A DNA stretch of 64,000 bases. It comes from Skermanella sp. TT6. Its GTDB lineage: Bacteria; Pseudomonadota; Alphaproteobacteria; Azospirillales; Azospirillaceae. The notes beneath the pieces are model-generated. The model was not told where the DNA came from. It searched no databases and was given only the letters and a program-made list of their open reading frames with translations. Position 1 is the stretch's first letter. The number at the start of each line of letters is the position of its first letter. The stretch lies in assembly GCF_016653635.2 (NCBI RefSeq), contig NZ_CP067420.1, forward strand, positions 4,428,001-4,492,000. The letters are read 5' to 3'. Made by a program: the position numbers and the translations under genes. Below, one piece after another: positions 17,892-25,924 of the stretch.

Positions 17892-18326
17892 ATGCAGATC
17901 CGAGAGATCATGACCCGCGACGTGGAGGTGGTCGCCCCCGGCGACACCATCCAGCGCGCGGCGAAGCTGATGGACGAATTGAACGTGGGCGTCCTTCCCG
18001 TGTGCGAAGGCCCCAAGCTGGTCGGCCTGGTCACCGACCGGGACATCACCGTCCGCGCGACCTCCGTCGGCAAGGCGCCCGGCGAGTGCAGGGTTTCCGA
18101 GGTGATGACCGACGAGCCGCGCTACTGCTACGAGGACGACGTGGTCAGCGACGTCTCGCGGCTGATGGGCGACATGCAGATCCGCCGCGTCCCCGTGCTG
18201 GACCGCGACGACCGCCTGATCGGCATCGTCTCCCTGGGCGACATCGCGACCGAGGCGGATCGTCCCCAGACCATCGCCGACACGCTCGGCCAGGTCTCCG
18301 AGCCGTCCGCCCCGGACCGCGGCTGA
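17892..18326 (+). CDS. Tandem CBS-domain protein
   Basis: A 144-residue protein made of two CBS motifs (about 5-60 and 70-130). Each has the typical pattern: IMTRDVEVVAPGDTIQRAA...GLVTDRDITVRA, then VMTDEPRYCYEDDVV...IGIVSLGDIA. Stand-alone CBS pairs bind adenine nucleotides and sense energy or redox state, or regulate partner proteins. The ATG at 17892 starts the first CBS strand directly; the longer open frame is not needed. The small gene at 18361 follows 34 bp later. Confidence 0.9.
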   Translation: MQIREIMTRDVEVVAPGDTIQRAAKLMDELNVGVLPVCEGPKLVGLVTDRDITVRATSVGKAPGECRVSEVMTDEPRYCYEDDVVSDVSRLMGDMQIRRVPVLDRDDRLIGIVSLGDIATEADRPQTIADTLGQVSEPSAPDRG

Positions 18327-18360
18327 TCACATTCTTGAACACTTGAAGGAGAATCGCGGC

Positions 18361-18555
18361 ATGGCTGCCGACAACCAGAATCACGACAAGGCGCACGATC
18401 TGGCCGAGGAAGGCCTGGACAAGATCATCGAGGGGGACGGCAAGGAAGGCAAGAAGCTGGTCGAGGAAGCGAAGAAGCTGGACTCCGAGGCGGTCGCCGA
18501 GGTCGCCCAGGAGGTCGAGGAAGACCGGAAGCAGGCCGAGAAGTTCCAGAAGTAA
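18361..18555 (+). CDS. Small highly charged protein
   Basis: A 64-residue protein, more than half Lys, Glu, Asp and Ala, predicted as one or two amphipathic helices, cytoplasmic, with no Cys. AAGGAG lies 10 bases upstream of the ATG; a TTG at 18343 is an alternative. It resembles small stress-associated helical proteins in composition only; no family is recognised. It lies directly behind the CBS-domain gene and converges with the pentapeptide-repeat gene (4-bp gap). Confidence 0.65.
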   Translation: MAADNQNHDKAHDLAEEGLDKIIEGDGKEGKKLVEEAKKLDSEAVAEVAQEVEEDRKQAEKFQK

Positions 18556-18559
18556 GGCC

Positions 18560-19804
18560 TCAACGCTCCAGGATCGTGCCGGTCACCACCGCCTCGTGCA
18601 GGTCGCAGCCGGTCAGGTCCGCGTTGGTCAGGTCGCAGCCGTGCAGGATCGCCTTGCGCAGGCGCGCCCCGGCCATGCGGGCCCGCACCAGGGACGTGCG
18701 CAGCAGCCGGTCGGCACCGATCCGGAGCGAGGCAAGGTTGGCCTCCTCCAGGCAGCCGTCGATCAGGATGGCGCGGTCGAGCCGGGCGCCGCGCAGGTCG
18801 GCGGCGCGCAGGTTGGCCGACCGCAGGTCGGCACCGTCGAGTTGCATCGACTGGAGCTGGGCTCCCTGAAGGTTGGCGCCGCGCAGCCGGACACGGGATG
18901 CGATGCCCAGGCTCAGCACCCGGTTGCGCAGGTCGGCGCCGTCCAGGTCCATTCCCGACAGGTTGAGCTGAGTCCCGTCCTTGCCGCCGCTCTTGAGCCA
19001 GCGCGCATGGGCCGCCAGCATGCCTTCCAGGTCCAGCGACGGGGCGGGCGCGGGCTCCGGTTCCTTGTGCTCGACCGGCAGGGGAACCGGATTGACCTGC
19101 TGGGCGACCGCGTCGGCATCGGTCCGGATGGCAGCCTGCAGCCGGGTGTTCGCCGTCGTGGTGGCGCCCGTCAGGTCGGCTCCGCGCAGATCGGCGCCGG
19201 AGAAGTCGGTCCCGCTGAGATTGGCCCCGACGAACTTCGAATTGCGCAGGTCGGTACGCACGAGGCGCGCGTCCGACAGCTTGCTGTGGGAGAAGTCGGC
19301 ACCGGCCGCGAAGGACCCCGACAGCTTGGCGCGGGCCATGTCGGCCCGGACCAGGATGGTCGAGCTCATGTCCGCCGGCCCCGGCTCGAACCCGATGACC
19401 TTCAGTTCGCCGTCGCTGCCCTTGTTCGCCATGGAACCGTCGCGCAGGTCAACCTCGACCATGACGGCGTCCTGGAGCAGCGCGCCGCGCAGGTTGGCGC
19501 CGCGCAGGTCGGTGCGGAACAGGTGGCTGCCGGTCAGGTCGGCGCCGCGCAGGTCGGCACCGAACAGGTCGGCATGGTCCAGGACGGTCCCCGTCATCCG
19601 CGCATCCCGCAGGATGGCGCCGGACAGATGGGCGCCAGTCAGGTTGCGTCCGGTGAAATCCAGGCCCGAGAGATCGAAGAACGGCATGTTAGCCCGCGAG
19701 CCGTTGGGCCGCCCTTCCATGAAGCGCTTGTGCCGCTCGCACACGCGATCAAGTTGCTCCTGCGTCAGCTTGATCCTGGCCTTGCGTTCCTCATCGATGG
19801 CCAT
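18560..19804 (-). CDS. Pentapeptide-repeat protein
   Basis: A 414-residue protein with two long blocks of A(D/N)LxX pentapeptide repeats: about 45-215 (LDFTGRNLTGAHLSGAILRD and onward) and about 285-410. They are separated by a Pro/Glu-rich linker near residues 225-265. Such repeats fold into a right-handed quadrilateral beta-helix. Some members mimic DNA and protect gyrase, but most have no known function, and no residue here assigns one. No signal peptide is present. The ATG at 19804 is 3 bp after the stop of the CheZ-like gene, so the two form an operon. Confidence 0.9.
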   Translation of the reverse strand: MAIDEERKARIKLTQEQLDRVCERHKRFMEGRPNGSRANMPFFDLSGLDFTGRNLTGAHLSGAILRDARMTGTVLDHADLFGADLRGADLTGSHLFRTDLRGANLRGALLQDAVMVEVDLRDGSMANKGSDGELKVIGFEPGPADMSSTILVRADMARAKLSGSFAAGADFSHSKLSDARLVRTDLRNSKFVGANLSGTDFSGADLRGADLTGATTTANTRLQAAIRTDADAVAQQVNPVPLPVEHKEPEPAPAPSLDLEGMLAAHARWLKSGGKDGTQLNLSGMDLDGADLRNRVLSLGIASRVRLRGANLQGAQLQSMQLDGADLRSANLRAADLRGARLDRAILIDGCLEEANLASLRIGADRLLRTSLVRARMAGARLRKAILHGCDLTNADLTGCDLHEAVVTGTILER

Positions 19805-19807
19805 GCG

Positions 19808-20758
19808 TCATCCGAACAGCTTGTCGATGTCGCTCTGGTTGATCTCCGCGCTGCCGTTCATCGCGGGGGCCGGCGCCGGGGGTGGCGGGGGCGGAGGAGC
19901 GGGCGGCGGCTCGTAGGCCGGCGGAGCCGGCGGGGCGTCGAAGCTGATGCTGTCGAACAGCGCGTCGATCGTCGCCTGGTCCACCCCGTCGCCGAGCGCC
20001 GGGCCGTTGAGCAGGTGGGCGTCCGGGCGGTCGTCGTTCATCTTGCGGTGCGACGCGGTCGCATCGGCCGAGGCCAGGACGGCGCGGTCGACGCCCCAGA
20101 TCTCGATCATGGTGTTCACGCGCTGCTCGATGTAGCGCAGGGTATTGACCACCTTGGTGGTGCGCTGGCCCGTGATGTCCTGGAACGAGCAGGCGGTCAT
20201 GATCTCCATGATCTGGATCTCGATGTCGTTCGCGACCTCCCCGACGTCGAGGCTGATCTCCCCCCGGGCCGCCCGGTGCATCTGGTTGGCGAATTCCTGT
20301 ATCCGTTCGGCCGCGTTCAGGATCTCCGTGGTCGCCCGTTCGGTCGCGGTCACGATGGCGTCCAGCTCGCCGGTGGCGGCCATGATCCGGTTGGCCCCGG
20401 CGTCGGCCGGCCGGAGCGCCGCGATCTCGCTGCGGGTCTGCTGGATGTAGCTGCTCATCTCCTGCAGTTCCTGCCGCAGGATGCGCAGATGGGTCGAACG
20501 GTCCGTCGTGATGCCGGCTGCATCCGTCACCGTCTCGATCGGCTGGGCGGCGGTGACCGCCACGGCTTCCACGCCGCGCAGCCGGTCGACCTGCTCCTCC
20601 AGCTTGCCCGCCAAGCGCCGCCAGTCGTCGACGGAGACCACCCGCGTCCGGCGGTCGCGCATGCGGAGAAAGGCCCGCCCACGAGCCGACGAGGACAGCG
20701 CCTCCTCCATGCTCAGATAGTCGAGTTCCGTGAGGTCGAGCAGTTCAGGTACGGTCAT
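19808..20758 (-). CDS. CheZ-like phosphatase
   Basis: A 316-residue helical protein. The segment TACSFQDITGQRTTKVVNTL contains the Asp and Gln of the CheZ active site (QDxTGQ), used to dephosphorylate CheY-P. Long heptad-rich helices (about 55-200) precede it. A Pro-rich linker (about 270-300) leads to a short tail (INQSDIDKLFG) resembling the CheY-binding peptides at the end of CheZ or the start of FliM. It is longer than enterobacterial CheZ because of the N-terminal 60 residues. It precedes the pentapeptide gene by 3 bp. The chemotaxis link is inferred from the motifs. Confidence 0.8.
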   Translation of the reverse strand: MTVPELLDLTELDYLSMEEALSSSARGRAFLRMRDRRTRVVSVDDWRRLAGKLEEQVDRLRGVEAVAVTAAQPIETVTDAAGITTDRSTHLRILRQELQEMSSYIQQTRSEIAALRPADAGANRIMAATGELDAIVTATERATTEILNAAERIQEFANQMHRAARGEISLDVGEVANDIEIQIMEIMTACSFQDITGQRTTKVVNTLRYIEQRVNTMIEIWGVDRAVLASADATASHRKMNDDRPDAHLLNGPALGDGVDQATIDALFDSISFDAPPAPPAYEPPPAPPPPPPPAPAPAMNGSAEINQSDIDKLFG

Positions 20759-20861
20759 CTTCGGACTTCTGACCAGTCAGGGAGGCAAGGATCGGGCGGG
20801 CGTGCGGAAACATATCGCCGTCCCCTTAACTTAACCCTAATGATCAGGAACCTGCGCCACG

Positions 20862-21302
20862 GTGCCCCCCGCTGCTGTGGCTCCGCTCCGGACCGAACCT
20901 GTCATAATCCAAACCGACCAGACGGGCGGTAAGGGCAGCTACGTTATGCCGACGGACAATCCCCTCGGCACCATCGTGACGAAGCAGAACATGGCTCTGG
21001 TCGAGTTCGACGGGCAAGCCTACGGCCTCGATCTCGCCGATCCGAAGACCGTCCGCCTGATCCGGCAAGGCCGTGTGGTCTTCTGGAACGGCGTGGTCTA
21101 CCTGCTCGACGTCCTGTTCCGGATGCTCGAGCCCTACGAGCTGGCCCACGCCATGTCCTTCACGGACGGGGAGTATCAGTACGAGTTCGTGGGCAACAAG
21201 ACCGAGGTCACGAAGCAGATCGGCAACTCGGTCCCGGTCGGGACGGCCTGCGCGCTTATCATGGCGCTCCTGATGCCGCATGAAGCAGCGCGCGCTGCGT
21301 GA
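20862..21302 (+). pseudogene. C-terminal remnant of cytosine-5 DNA methyltransferase
   Basis: A 146-codon frame (GTG at 20862) matching only the distal part of a phage-type C5-methyltransferase. The target-recognition stretch is NPLGTIVTKQNMALVE, followed by motif IX-like FRMLEPYELAHAMSF and motif X NKTEVTKQIGNSVPVGTA, which normally completes the SAM pocket. The catalytic PCQ loop (motif IV), ENV (motif VI) and SAM-binding motif I are absent. The upstream DNA belongs to the CheZ-like gene on the other strand, so the 5' two-thirds was lost. No partner nuclease is adjacent. It is probably inactive, a scar of a mobile element. Confidence 0.75.
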
Positions 21303-21507
21303 CCTTCTCTGTACGCAGCCTTCTCCGTCCATCCCCGACGAAAGTCGTTAAAGCACGTTATAAGTTGTACAAGCGGGACCTTCTTGCGTGGCATCAAGGA
21401 ACTCGGACCAGGACCGCGACCAATCGTCATCGCCTGCAAAAAAGATCATCGCTGCATTATCGGAAGCAGTATCTCTCTCGGGCTATGGTGTTTTCCGGAG
21501 AGATTCT

Positions 21508-22203
21508 ATGACGACCGACAAGCTCGTGGCAGTGCTGATGCTGACGGCCACAATGATGCTGCCGACCGGCTGCGGTGGGGTGAACAATGCCCTCACGTCG
21601 AAGAAACAGACCGTCGAATACTACCGTATCTACAATCTGGCGACCGATGCCGGCAAACAGGCGGTGGGGAAAGCTGCATCGGACGGCCTGGGGCGGAACA
21701 CCAGCAACATCAACACGACGATGCCGATTCCCGCCTCTGCCGAACTACCTGAGAAGCCCGGCCGCTTCAAGATCACCGACCCGATGGCCGGCACGAAGCT
21801 GGGAGCTCTGGCGTCCATGAGCGGCGGGCTCGGCTTCAAGACCGCCGAATGCGAAGGTGCGGCCTGGACCGCCAAGGCGGTTCGGACCGTCTCCGGCTCC
21901 AATACGCTGAACCTCTCGACCTGCCTGTTCCAATATAAAGGCGGGTACCACCTCGACATGTACGCGACGTTCACGAAGGTCGAGGGTGGCCTTTCGGAGA
22001 TCAGTCGGCAGATGGCCTATGCCGCGGTCGGCACGCCCGAGGAATGGGTCGAGAAGACCTTCAACGACGTGCTTCTAAAGATCCGGGAACAGACCGGGGC
22101 CGAGATCACCTACCTCGAAGGCTATCCAGAGCCCGGCCCGCTGCCCTGGCTGGACCAGGGTGACCGGGCGGGCCAGCCCGCTTCTCCGAAACCCGGCACC
22201 TGA
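21508..22203 (+). CDS. Orphan lipoprotein
   Basis: A 231-residue lipoprotein. A hydrophobic signal segment leads to MMLPTGCGG with Cys22 as the likely lipid attachment site. The mature protein is mixed alpha/beta in appearance, with paired cysteines (AECEGAAWT and LSTCLFQYKGGYHLD) that may form a disulfide, and a Gly/Pro-rich end. CGGAGAG sits 6 bases before the ATG. The flanking DNA is less GC-biased than the core genome, suggesting acquisition. No family was recognised. Confidence 0.7.
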   Translation: MTTDKLVAVLMLTATMMLPTGCGGVNNALTSKKQTVEYYRIYNLATDAGKQAVGKAASDGLGRNTSNINTTMPIPASAELPEKPGRFKITDPMAGTKLGALASMSGGLGFKTAECEGAAWTAKAVRTVSGSNTLNLSTCLFQYKGGYHLDMYATFTKVEGGLSEISRQMAYAAVGTPEEWVEKTFNDVLLKIREQTGAEITYLEGYPEPGPLPWLDQGDRAGQPASPKPGT

Positions 22204-22228
22204 CCTGCGTCCTGGAGTCTTATGGGGA

Positions 22229-23008
22229 ATGGACGATGCCGTGAACACGGATGCCGGCGCGGAAGCATCAGACTCCCGCGGTCGCCGCAGTGACCGGAGC
22301 GGAAGTCGGAGGAGCGGGGCCGGCCCGGTGCGTATGCACGGTTCGGTCCGGTCCTTCGTCGGCGCCAAGCGCTTCGGCTTCATCGACGGTGAGGATGGGC
22401 AGAGCTATTTCTTTCACGCCAATGGTCTGACCGACCCGACATCCGCCGGTGACATCGCCATCGGCGCACTGGTCGAGTTCGAGCCCCATCCGGGCCCAAA
22501 GGGGCTCGAGGCCCGCCGCGTCATTGTCGAGCGGTCGAAGGGCGAACTCTGGACGCTGCCGGAAAAGCTCGTGATCTGCCGTGACAGCAAGCTGCGTCAC
22601 GGCGAGATCTTCGCCATCGGCGGGCCGGTGACCTGCTGGTCGGACAGCTCACCGGACACGGCGCGGCGAGAGCTGCTCGAACTGGCGGAGTCCCTGGGCG
22701 CCAATGCGGTGCTCGGCCTCGCTTACACCAAGCGTACCGGGTCGTCGGGCAATTACCAGTTCACCGTCCATGGATTCACAGCCTCGCTGGCAGTCATCGC
22801 CGAGTCCCGGCCGTCGGCCGATCTGGACCGTATCCGGGCATCCGAACTGCACCGCGACGAGGCGGCTGCGGAGTTCGTGCGCCGGCATCAGGAGTACATT
22901 CAGCGGCTGGCCGAAGAAGAGGCCTGGCGAGGAAAGCAGATCGTCTGGATGGCTGTCTTCGTGGTCTTGATGGTGTTCGTGCTGGCGGTCGCTTCACGGA
23001 TCAAGTGA
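22229..23008 (+). CDS. Cold-shock domain / YbjQ-like / transmembrane hybrid protein
   Basis: A 259-residue protein. Residues 1-35 are polar. Residues 36-100 form a cold-shock domain (GSVRSFVGAKRFGFIDGEDG, SYFFHANGL) with intact RNA-binding aromatic positions. Residues 105-190 contain LAESLGANAVLGLAYTKR and a beta strand pair recalling the YbjQ/UPF0145 fold. A charged helix (200-235) and one C-terminal transmembrane helix (about 237-256, IVWMAVFVVLMVFVLAVAS) follow. This predicts a tail-anchored protein facing the cytoplasm. The start at 22229 is chosen for the domain layout; GGGGA precedes it closely. The function is unknown. Confidence 0.7.
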   Translation: MDDAVNTDAGAEASDSRGRRSDRSGSRRSGAGPVRMHGSVRSFVGAKRFGFIDGEDGQSYFFHANGLTDPTSAGDIAIGALVEFEPHPGPKGLEARRVIVERSKGELWTLPEKLVICRDSKLRHGEIFAIGGPVTCWSDSSPDTARRELLELAESLGANAVLGLAYTKRTGSSGNYQFTVHGFTASLAVIAESRPSADLDRIRASELHRDEAAAEFVRRHQEYIQRLAEEEAWRGKQIVWMAVFVVLMVFVLAVASRIK

Positions 23009-23113
23009 GAGGATCGGGGCGATGGACACTAGTTCCGGTGAGAGCGCCGTAAGCGGGTGCTCACCACGACAAGGCGTGATCGCACCCGGTTCACCCCTGT
23101 CAGCGAGCGACCC

Positions 23114-23452
23114 TTATGCCGCCATCTTCACACGCTCGCCCTGCGCCGCCATGTCCAGCCGGGCGATCGTCGCCGGTCCGGAGTCGATCTCCAGGGCCAG
23201 GGCGGTGAACCCGTGGCGGTCCACTACCGGCGTCCCGAGGCGCCGGGGTGCGGCACCGGCCCAGACCAGCACCCGCTCCAGCACCGGGTCCGAAACGGTG
23301 AGGTAACAGGTCACGCCCTGTTCCCTGGCGACCCGGCCGGCTGCGGCCAGCACGCCGGCGGCGAGCCGGCGCGAGAGCCGCGGATCTGCGTCCGGATGCA
23401 CCACGAACCGCGACCCCTCCCATGCCTCGGACGATCGTCCGATGCCGGGCAC
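23114..23452 (-). pseudogene. 5'-truncated acyl-homoserine-lactone synthase fragment
   Basis: A 112-codon frame that begins (GTG at 23452) close to the WEGSRFVVHPDAD motif, equivalent to the E-x-SRF core of LuxI-type synthases, and continues with LSRRLAAGVLAAAGRVAREQG and LERVLVWAGAAPRRLG, which match the C-terminal half. The N-terminal half, including the invariant Arg, Phe, Trp and Asp residues that bind SAM and acyl-ACP, is missing. It sits 10 bp after the Mrr-N-like gene on the same strand, so the deletion may have fused it to that gene's transcript. An intact small acyltransferase is possible but less likely. Confidence 0.6.
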
Positions 23453-23462
23453 GCCTGTCCGC

Positions 23463-24038
23463 TCAGGCCTTGCGGACGGCGGCGCTCCAGCTTTCGCCCC
23501 GGAGCGAGTCGTCACGGGCCTGGCACCAGCCATTCTCCCAGGCGAGGTGCATGACCCGGTCCGCCTCGTAGGGATTGGCCTGCAGGGGCTGCCCGTCGTG
23601 GAAGGCGGCATAGCCCTCGTCGTATTCGATGATCCGGGGGTCGTCCGTCCGGCCGGTGAAAACCGTCTTCCGGCCGGCCGGCCGACCCCCGGATTCCTGG
23701 TCGATGAAGGCGCGGAACTCCGGGAACCGCATCAGCACACTGTCGTCGACGCCGCCGGGATGCTCCGCCAGCGTCCTCATGCCGCGCGGCGTGATCCTGA
23801 AACCGCCGTCCCCGGCGGGTTCCAGAAGGACGGCCTGCGTCAGCCTGTCCAGCGCGCGGGCGAGTTCCCCGCGGATCTCCGAGTCGGGCACCGGCAGGGG
23901 CTCGCCGACCGACCGCAGGTTCCCCTTCAGCCTGGAGAGCGCGTCGTCCAGCGTGGCCCGGCCTTCGGTCGCGACCTTCAGCAAGGCCAGCATCAGATCG
24001 ACCTGATGCAGAAGCGGATATTCCTTGAGTTCCATCAT
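23463..24038 (-). CDS. Winged-helix (Mrr-N-like) protein with RMF-like C-terminal motif
   Basis: A 191-residue protein. The N-terminal ~110 residues look like the winged-helix DNA-binding region found at the start of Mrr-type restriction proteins (FRITPRGMRTLAEHPGGVDD, then LMRFPEFRAFIDQ). There is no nuclease domain. The C-terminus (about 140-180) has YDEGYAAFHDGQPLQANPY...W..GW, the spacing of ribosome modulation factor family motifs in alphaproteobacteria. GGGCAGGGGGAG abuts two consecutive ATGs (24038 and 24035). Both the combination and the link to either DNA or ribosome are inferences from motif similarity. Confidence 0.6.
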   Translation of the reverse strand: MMELKEYPLLHQVDLMLALLKVATEGRATLDDALSRLKGNLRSVGEPLPVPDSEIRGELARALDRLTQAVLLEPAGDGGFRITPRGMRTLAEHPGGVDDSVLMRFPEFRAFIDQESGGRPAGRKTVFTGRTDDPRIIEYDEGYAAFHDGQPLQANPYEADRVMHLAWENGWCQARDDSLRGESWSAAVRKA

Positions 24039-24118
24039 CTCCCCCTGCCCTACCTGTTGAACCAACCCGGGAGCCCGGGTGATGTTCCCGGAAATCGGGC
24101 CTCCCCGGCCGGGGCAAC

Positions 24119-24142
24119 AAAAAAGCCGCCCGGCCGGGCGGC
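24119..24142 (-). terminator. Intrinsic terminator of mlaA-mlaC
   Basis: A perfect 18-bp palindrome (GCCGCCCGGCCGGGCGGC, 24125-24142) is followed on the minus strand by a run of six T, 34 bp after the mlaC stop. This is the clearest rho-independent terminator in the window. Confidence 0.85.
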
Positions 24143-24176
24143 TTCTTCGCAGGCGTCGCGAGGGTGTCGGGAGTCG

Positions 24177-24818
24177 TCAGCCGGCGGAACCGACACGCTG
24201 GCGCAAGGTCTGCAGCAGGGCCTCCATCTGACCGCCGCCGCGCTGGACGACGGAGGAGAATTCGGAGCGCTGGGTCACGCTCATGCTGACCCCTTCGACC
24301 GCGACGTCGATCACCTTCATGGCGTCGCCGCGCTGGCGCACCCGCCAGTCCACGGCCACGGGCGGCGCGTCGGGGCGGATGATCTGCGACGTCACGATGG
24401 CGTCGTTCTCGCCTTCCGGCCGGTGGCCGGTGATCTTCAGGGTCTCGTTGACGTCCAGGTTCTGCCCGGAATACTGCGCGAATCGGTCGGCATAGACCTG
24501 GACGATCAGCCGCTCGAACAGCGACCCGTACTCCTGCTGTTGCGCCGGAGTCGCCGTGTTCCAGGTGCGGCCCAGAACGAAGCGGCTGATGTAGGGCACG
24601 TCGAAGCCCTCGTTCAGCAGCACGCGGAACCGCTGCATGGATTCCTGGCGGCCCAGGTCGGGCTTGACCAGGACGTCGATGGCGCGGGCGCCCAGGTCCT
24701 GGATGAACTTGGCTGCCGCTTCCGAACGGGCGTCGGCGCGGCCAGCGGTGGGAAGCGCGACGGTACCCGCAAAGGCGAGCAGCGCGGCGCAGGCGATGAA
24801 GAAGCGGCGTGTGATCAT
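24177..24818 (-). CDS. mlaC: MlaC-type phospholipid-binding periplasmic protein
   Basis: A 213-residue protein with a signal peptide (cleavage likely after GRADA, about residue 30) and the MlaC/Ttg2D fold. It has the N-terminal helix with the family's Phe/Arg pattern (FDVPYISRFVLGRTWNTATP) and the beta-sheet segment VDWRVRQRGDAMKVIDVAVEGVSM, split here by motif. MlaC shuttles phospholipids between outer-membrane MlaA and the inner-membrane MlaFEDB complex to keep outer-membrane lipid asymmetry. Its ATG overlaps the mlaA stop by ATGA. mlaFED are not in this window. Confidence 0.93.
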   Translation of the reverse strand: MITRRFFIACAALLAFAGTVALPTAGRADARSEAAAKFIQDLGARAIDVLVKPDLGRQESMQRFRVLLNEGFDVPYISRFVLGRTWNTATPAQQQEYGSLFERLIVQVYADRFAQYSGQNLDVNETLKITGHRPEGENDAIVTSQIIRPDAPPVAVDWRVRQRGDAMKVIDVAVEGVSMSVTQRSEFSSVVQRGGGQMEALLQTLRQRVGSAG

Positions 24819-25657
24819 GGCGTGCTGGACTTAGACGTTCCGCCGGAATTGTCAACCGGCGGCGCCTCGTCCTCGGGAAACTCCGGGAATTCGGGGTATT
24901 CCTCGGCCGTCGTCCGCCCGTCGTTGATCTCGCTGATTCGGTTCTGTCGGTACAGGCTGCGCAGGGAGGCGTAGTAGTCGAGCGAGTTGCGGCGCAGGTC
25001 GTCGATCGGCTCGATCAGGCGGGAGCGGGTGTCGATGCCGCCGGCGATCGCGCGCCCCAGGGTGATGCCGTCGCGGTCGGTGTTGGCGGCCCACAGGTTG
25101 ACCGGGTCGCCGAAAGCCTCGGCCGCGATGCCCGTCGTGTCGCGGAAGTTGGATGGGCCCAGCAGCGGCAGCACCAGGTACGGGCCTTCCGGCACGCCCC
25201 ACACGGCGAGGGTCTGCCCGAAATCCTCCGCCTGGTATTCCAGGCCGTGGTCGGCCGCCACGTCCATCAGGCCGCCGATGCCGACGGTGGTGTTGACCAG
25301 GAAGCGCTTGGTCGCCACCTCGGCCCCGGCCCAGTCGCCTTGGAGCAGCTCGTTGGCGATCGTCAGCGGACTGCGCAGGTTGCGCAGGAAATTGCGGATG
25401 CCGTCTCGAACCGGGTTGGGCACGATGCCGCGGTAGATTTCCGCGGCCGGGCGGATCAGCAGGATGTCGGTGCCTTCGTTGAAGCCGAAGATCGCCCGGT
25501 TGAAGCCTTCGAGCGGATCGTTCGCCTCCTGGTAGGCCGCGAGGGCCGCGGGATCGTCGCGCGGGGGCAGGACGCATCCGGACAGGACCGAGCCGCAGAC
25601 GAGCAGGGCAACGGCGGCAACGGAACCGCGAAAGCGCGGGAAGCCAGACAGGTTCAT
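24815..25657 (-). CDS. mlaA: MlaA (VacJ) outer-membrane lipoprotein
   Basis: A 280-residue protein. A signal peptide with lipobox (VLSGC, Cys at about 27) leads to the VacJ domain: DPLEGFNRAIFGFNEGTD, RNFLRNLRSPLTIANELLQG, TTVGIGGLMDVA and FGQTLAVWGVPEGPYLVLP are family landmarks. MlaA forms a ring-shaped channel with porins that removes outer-leaflet phospholipids. The C-terminal ~30 residues are acidic and Pro-rich. The start is at 25657 (or 25672); the open frame further upstream shows no similarity. It shares a 4-bp overlap with mlaC and is divergent from the methionine regulator. Confidence 0.93.
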   Translation of the reverse strand: MNLSGFPRFRGSVAAVALLVCGSVLSGCVLPPRDDPAALAAYQEANDPLEGFNRAIFGFNEGTDILLIRPAAEIYRGIVPNPVRDGIRNFLRNLRSPLTIANELLQGDWAGAEVATKRFLVNTTVGIGGLMDVAADHGLEYQAEDFGQTLAVWGVPEGPYLVLPLLGPSNFRDTTGIAAEAFGDPVNLWAANTDRDGITLGRAIAGGIDTRSRLIEPIDDLRRNSLDYYASLRSLYRQNRISEINDGRTTAEEYPEFPEFPEDEAPPVDNSGGTSKSSTP

Positions 25658-25848
25658 GGATAATTCGCTCATCCAGAAGAGGAGGATCGGGGGCCGGTGC
25701 CGCCACGGTCCGACGTCGCAGAAGGCGCGGATCGTCTTGAGGTAACATACGGAATGGTTTTTGACCAGATGCCACCGCCGCGGCACGGCAGCCGTGGGAG
25801 CGGGCGAGCCCGCCCCGCCGTTTTTCCCAGAAAAGGCGTTTACGTCGC

Positions 25849-25864
25849 ATAAAGATATCTTTAT
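25849..25864. promoter_or_regulatory. Perfect 16-bp palindrome, candidate SahR-type operator
   Basis: ATAAAGATATCTTTAT is a perfect palindrome in an AT-rich island 61 bp upstream of the ArsR-methyltransferase gene. It is the expected kind of site for a dimeric ArsR-family repressor autoregulating a metF-metH operon. It could also affect mlaA on the other strand. Confidence 0.6.
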
Positions 25865-25924
25865 ATATCGATCGACGGGAACGGCATCGGCACACATCTC
25901 CGGCACACTGGGACAGGCAAGGGA

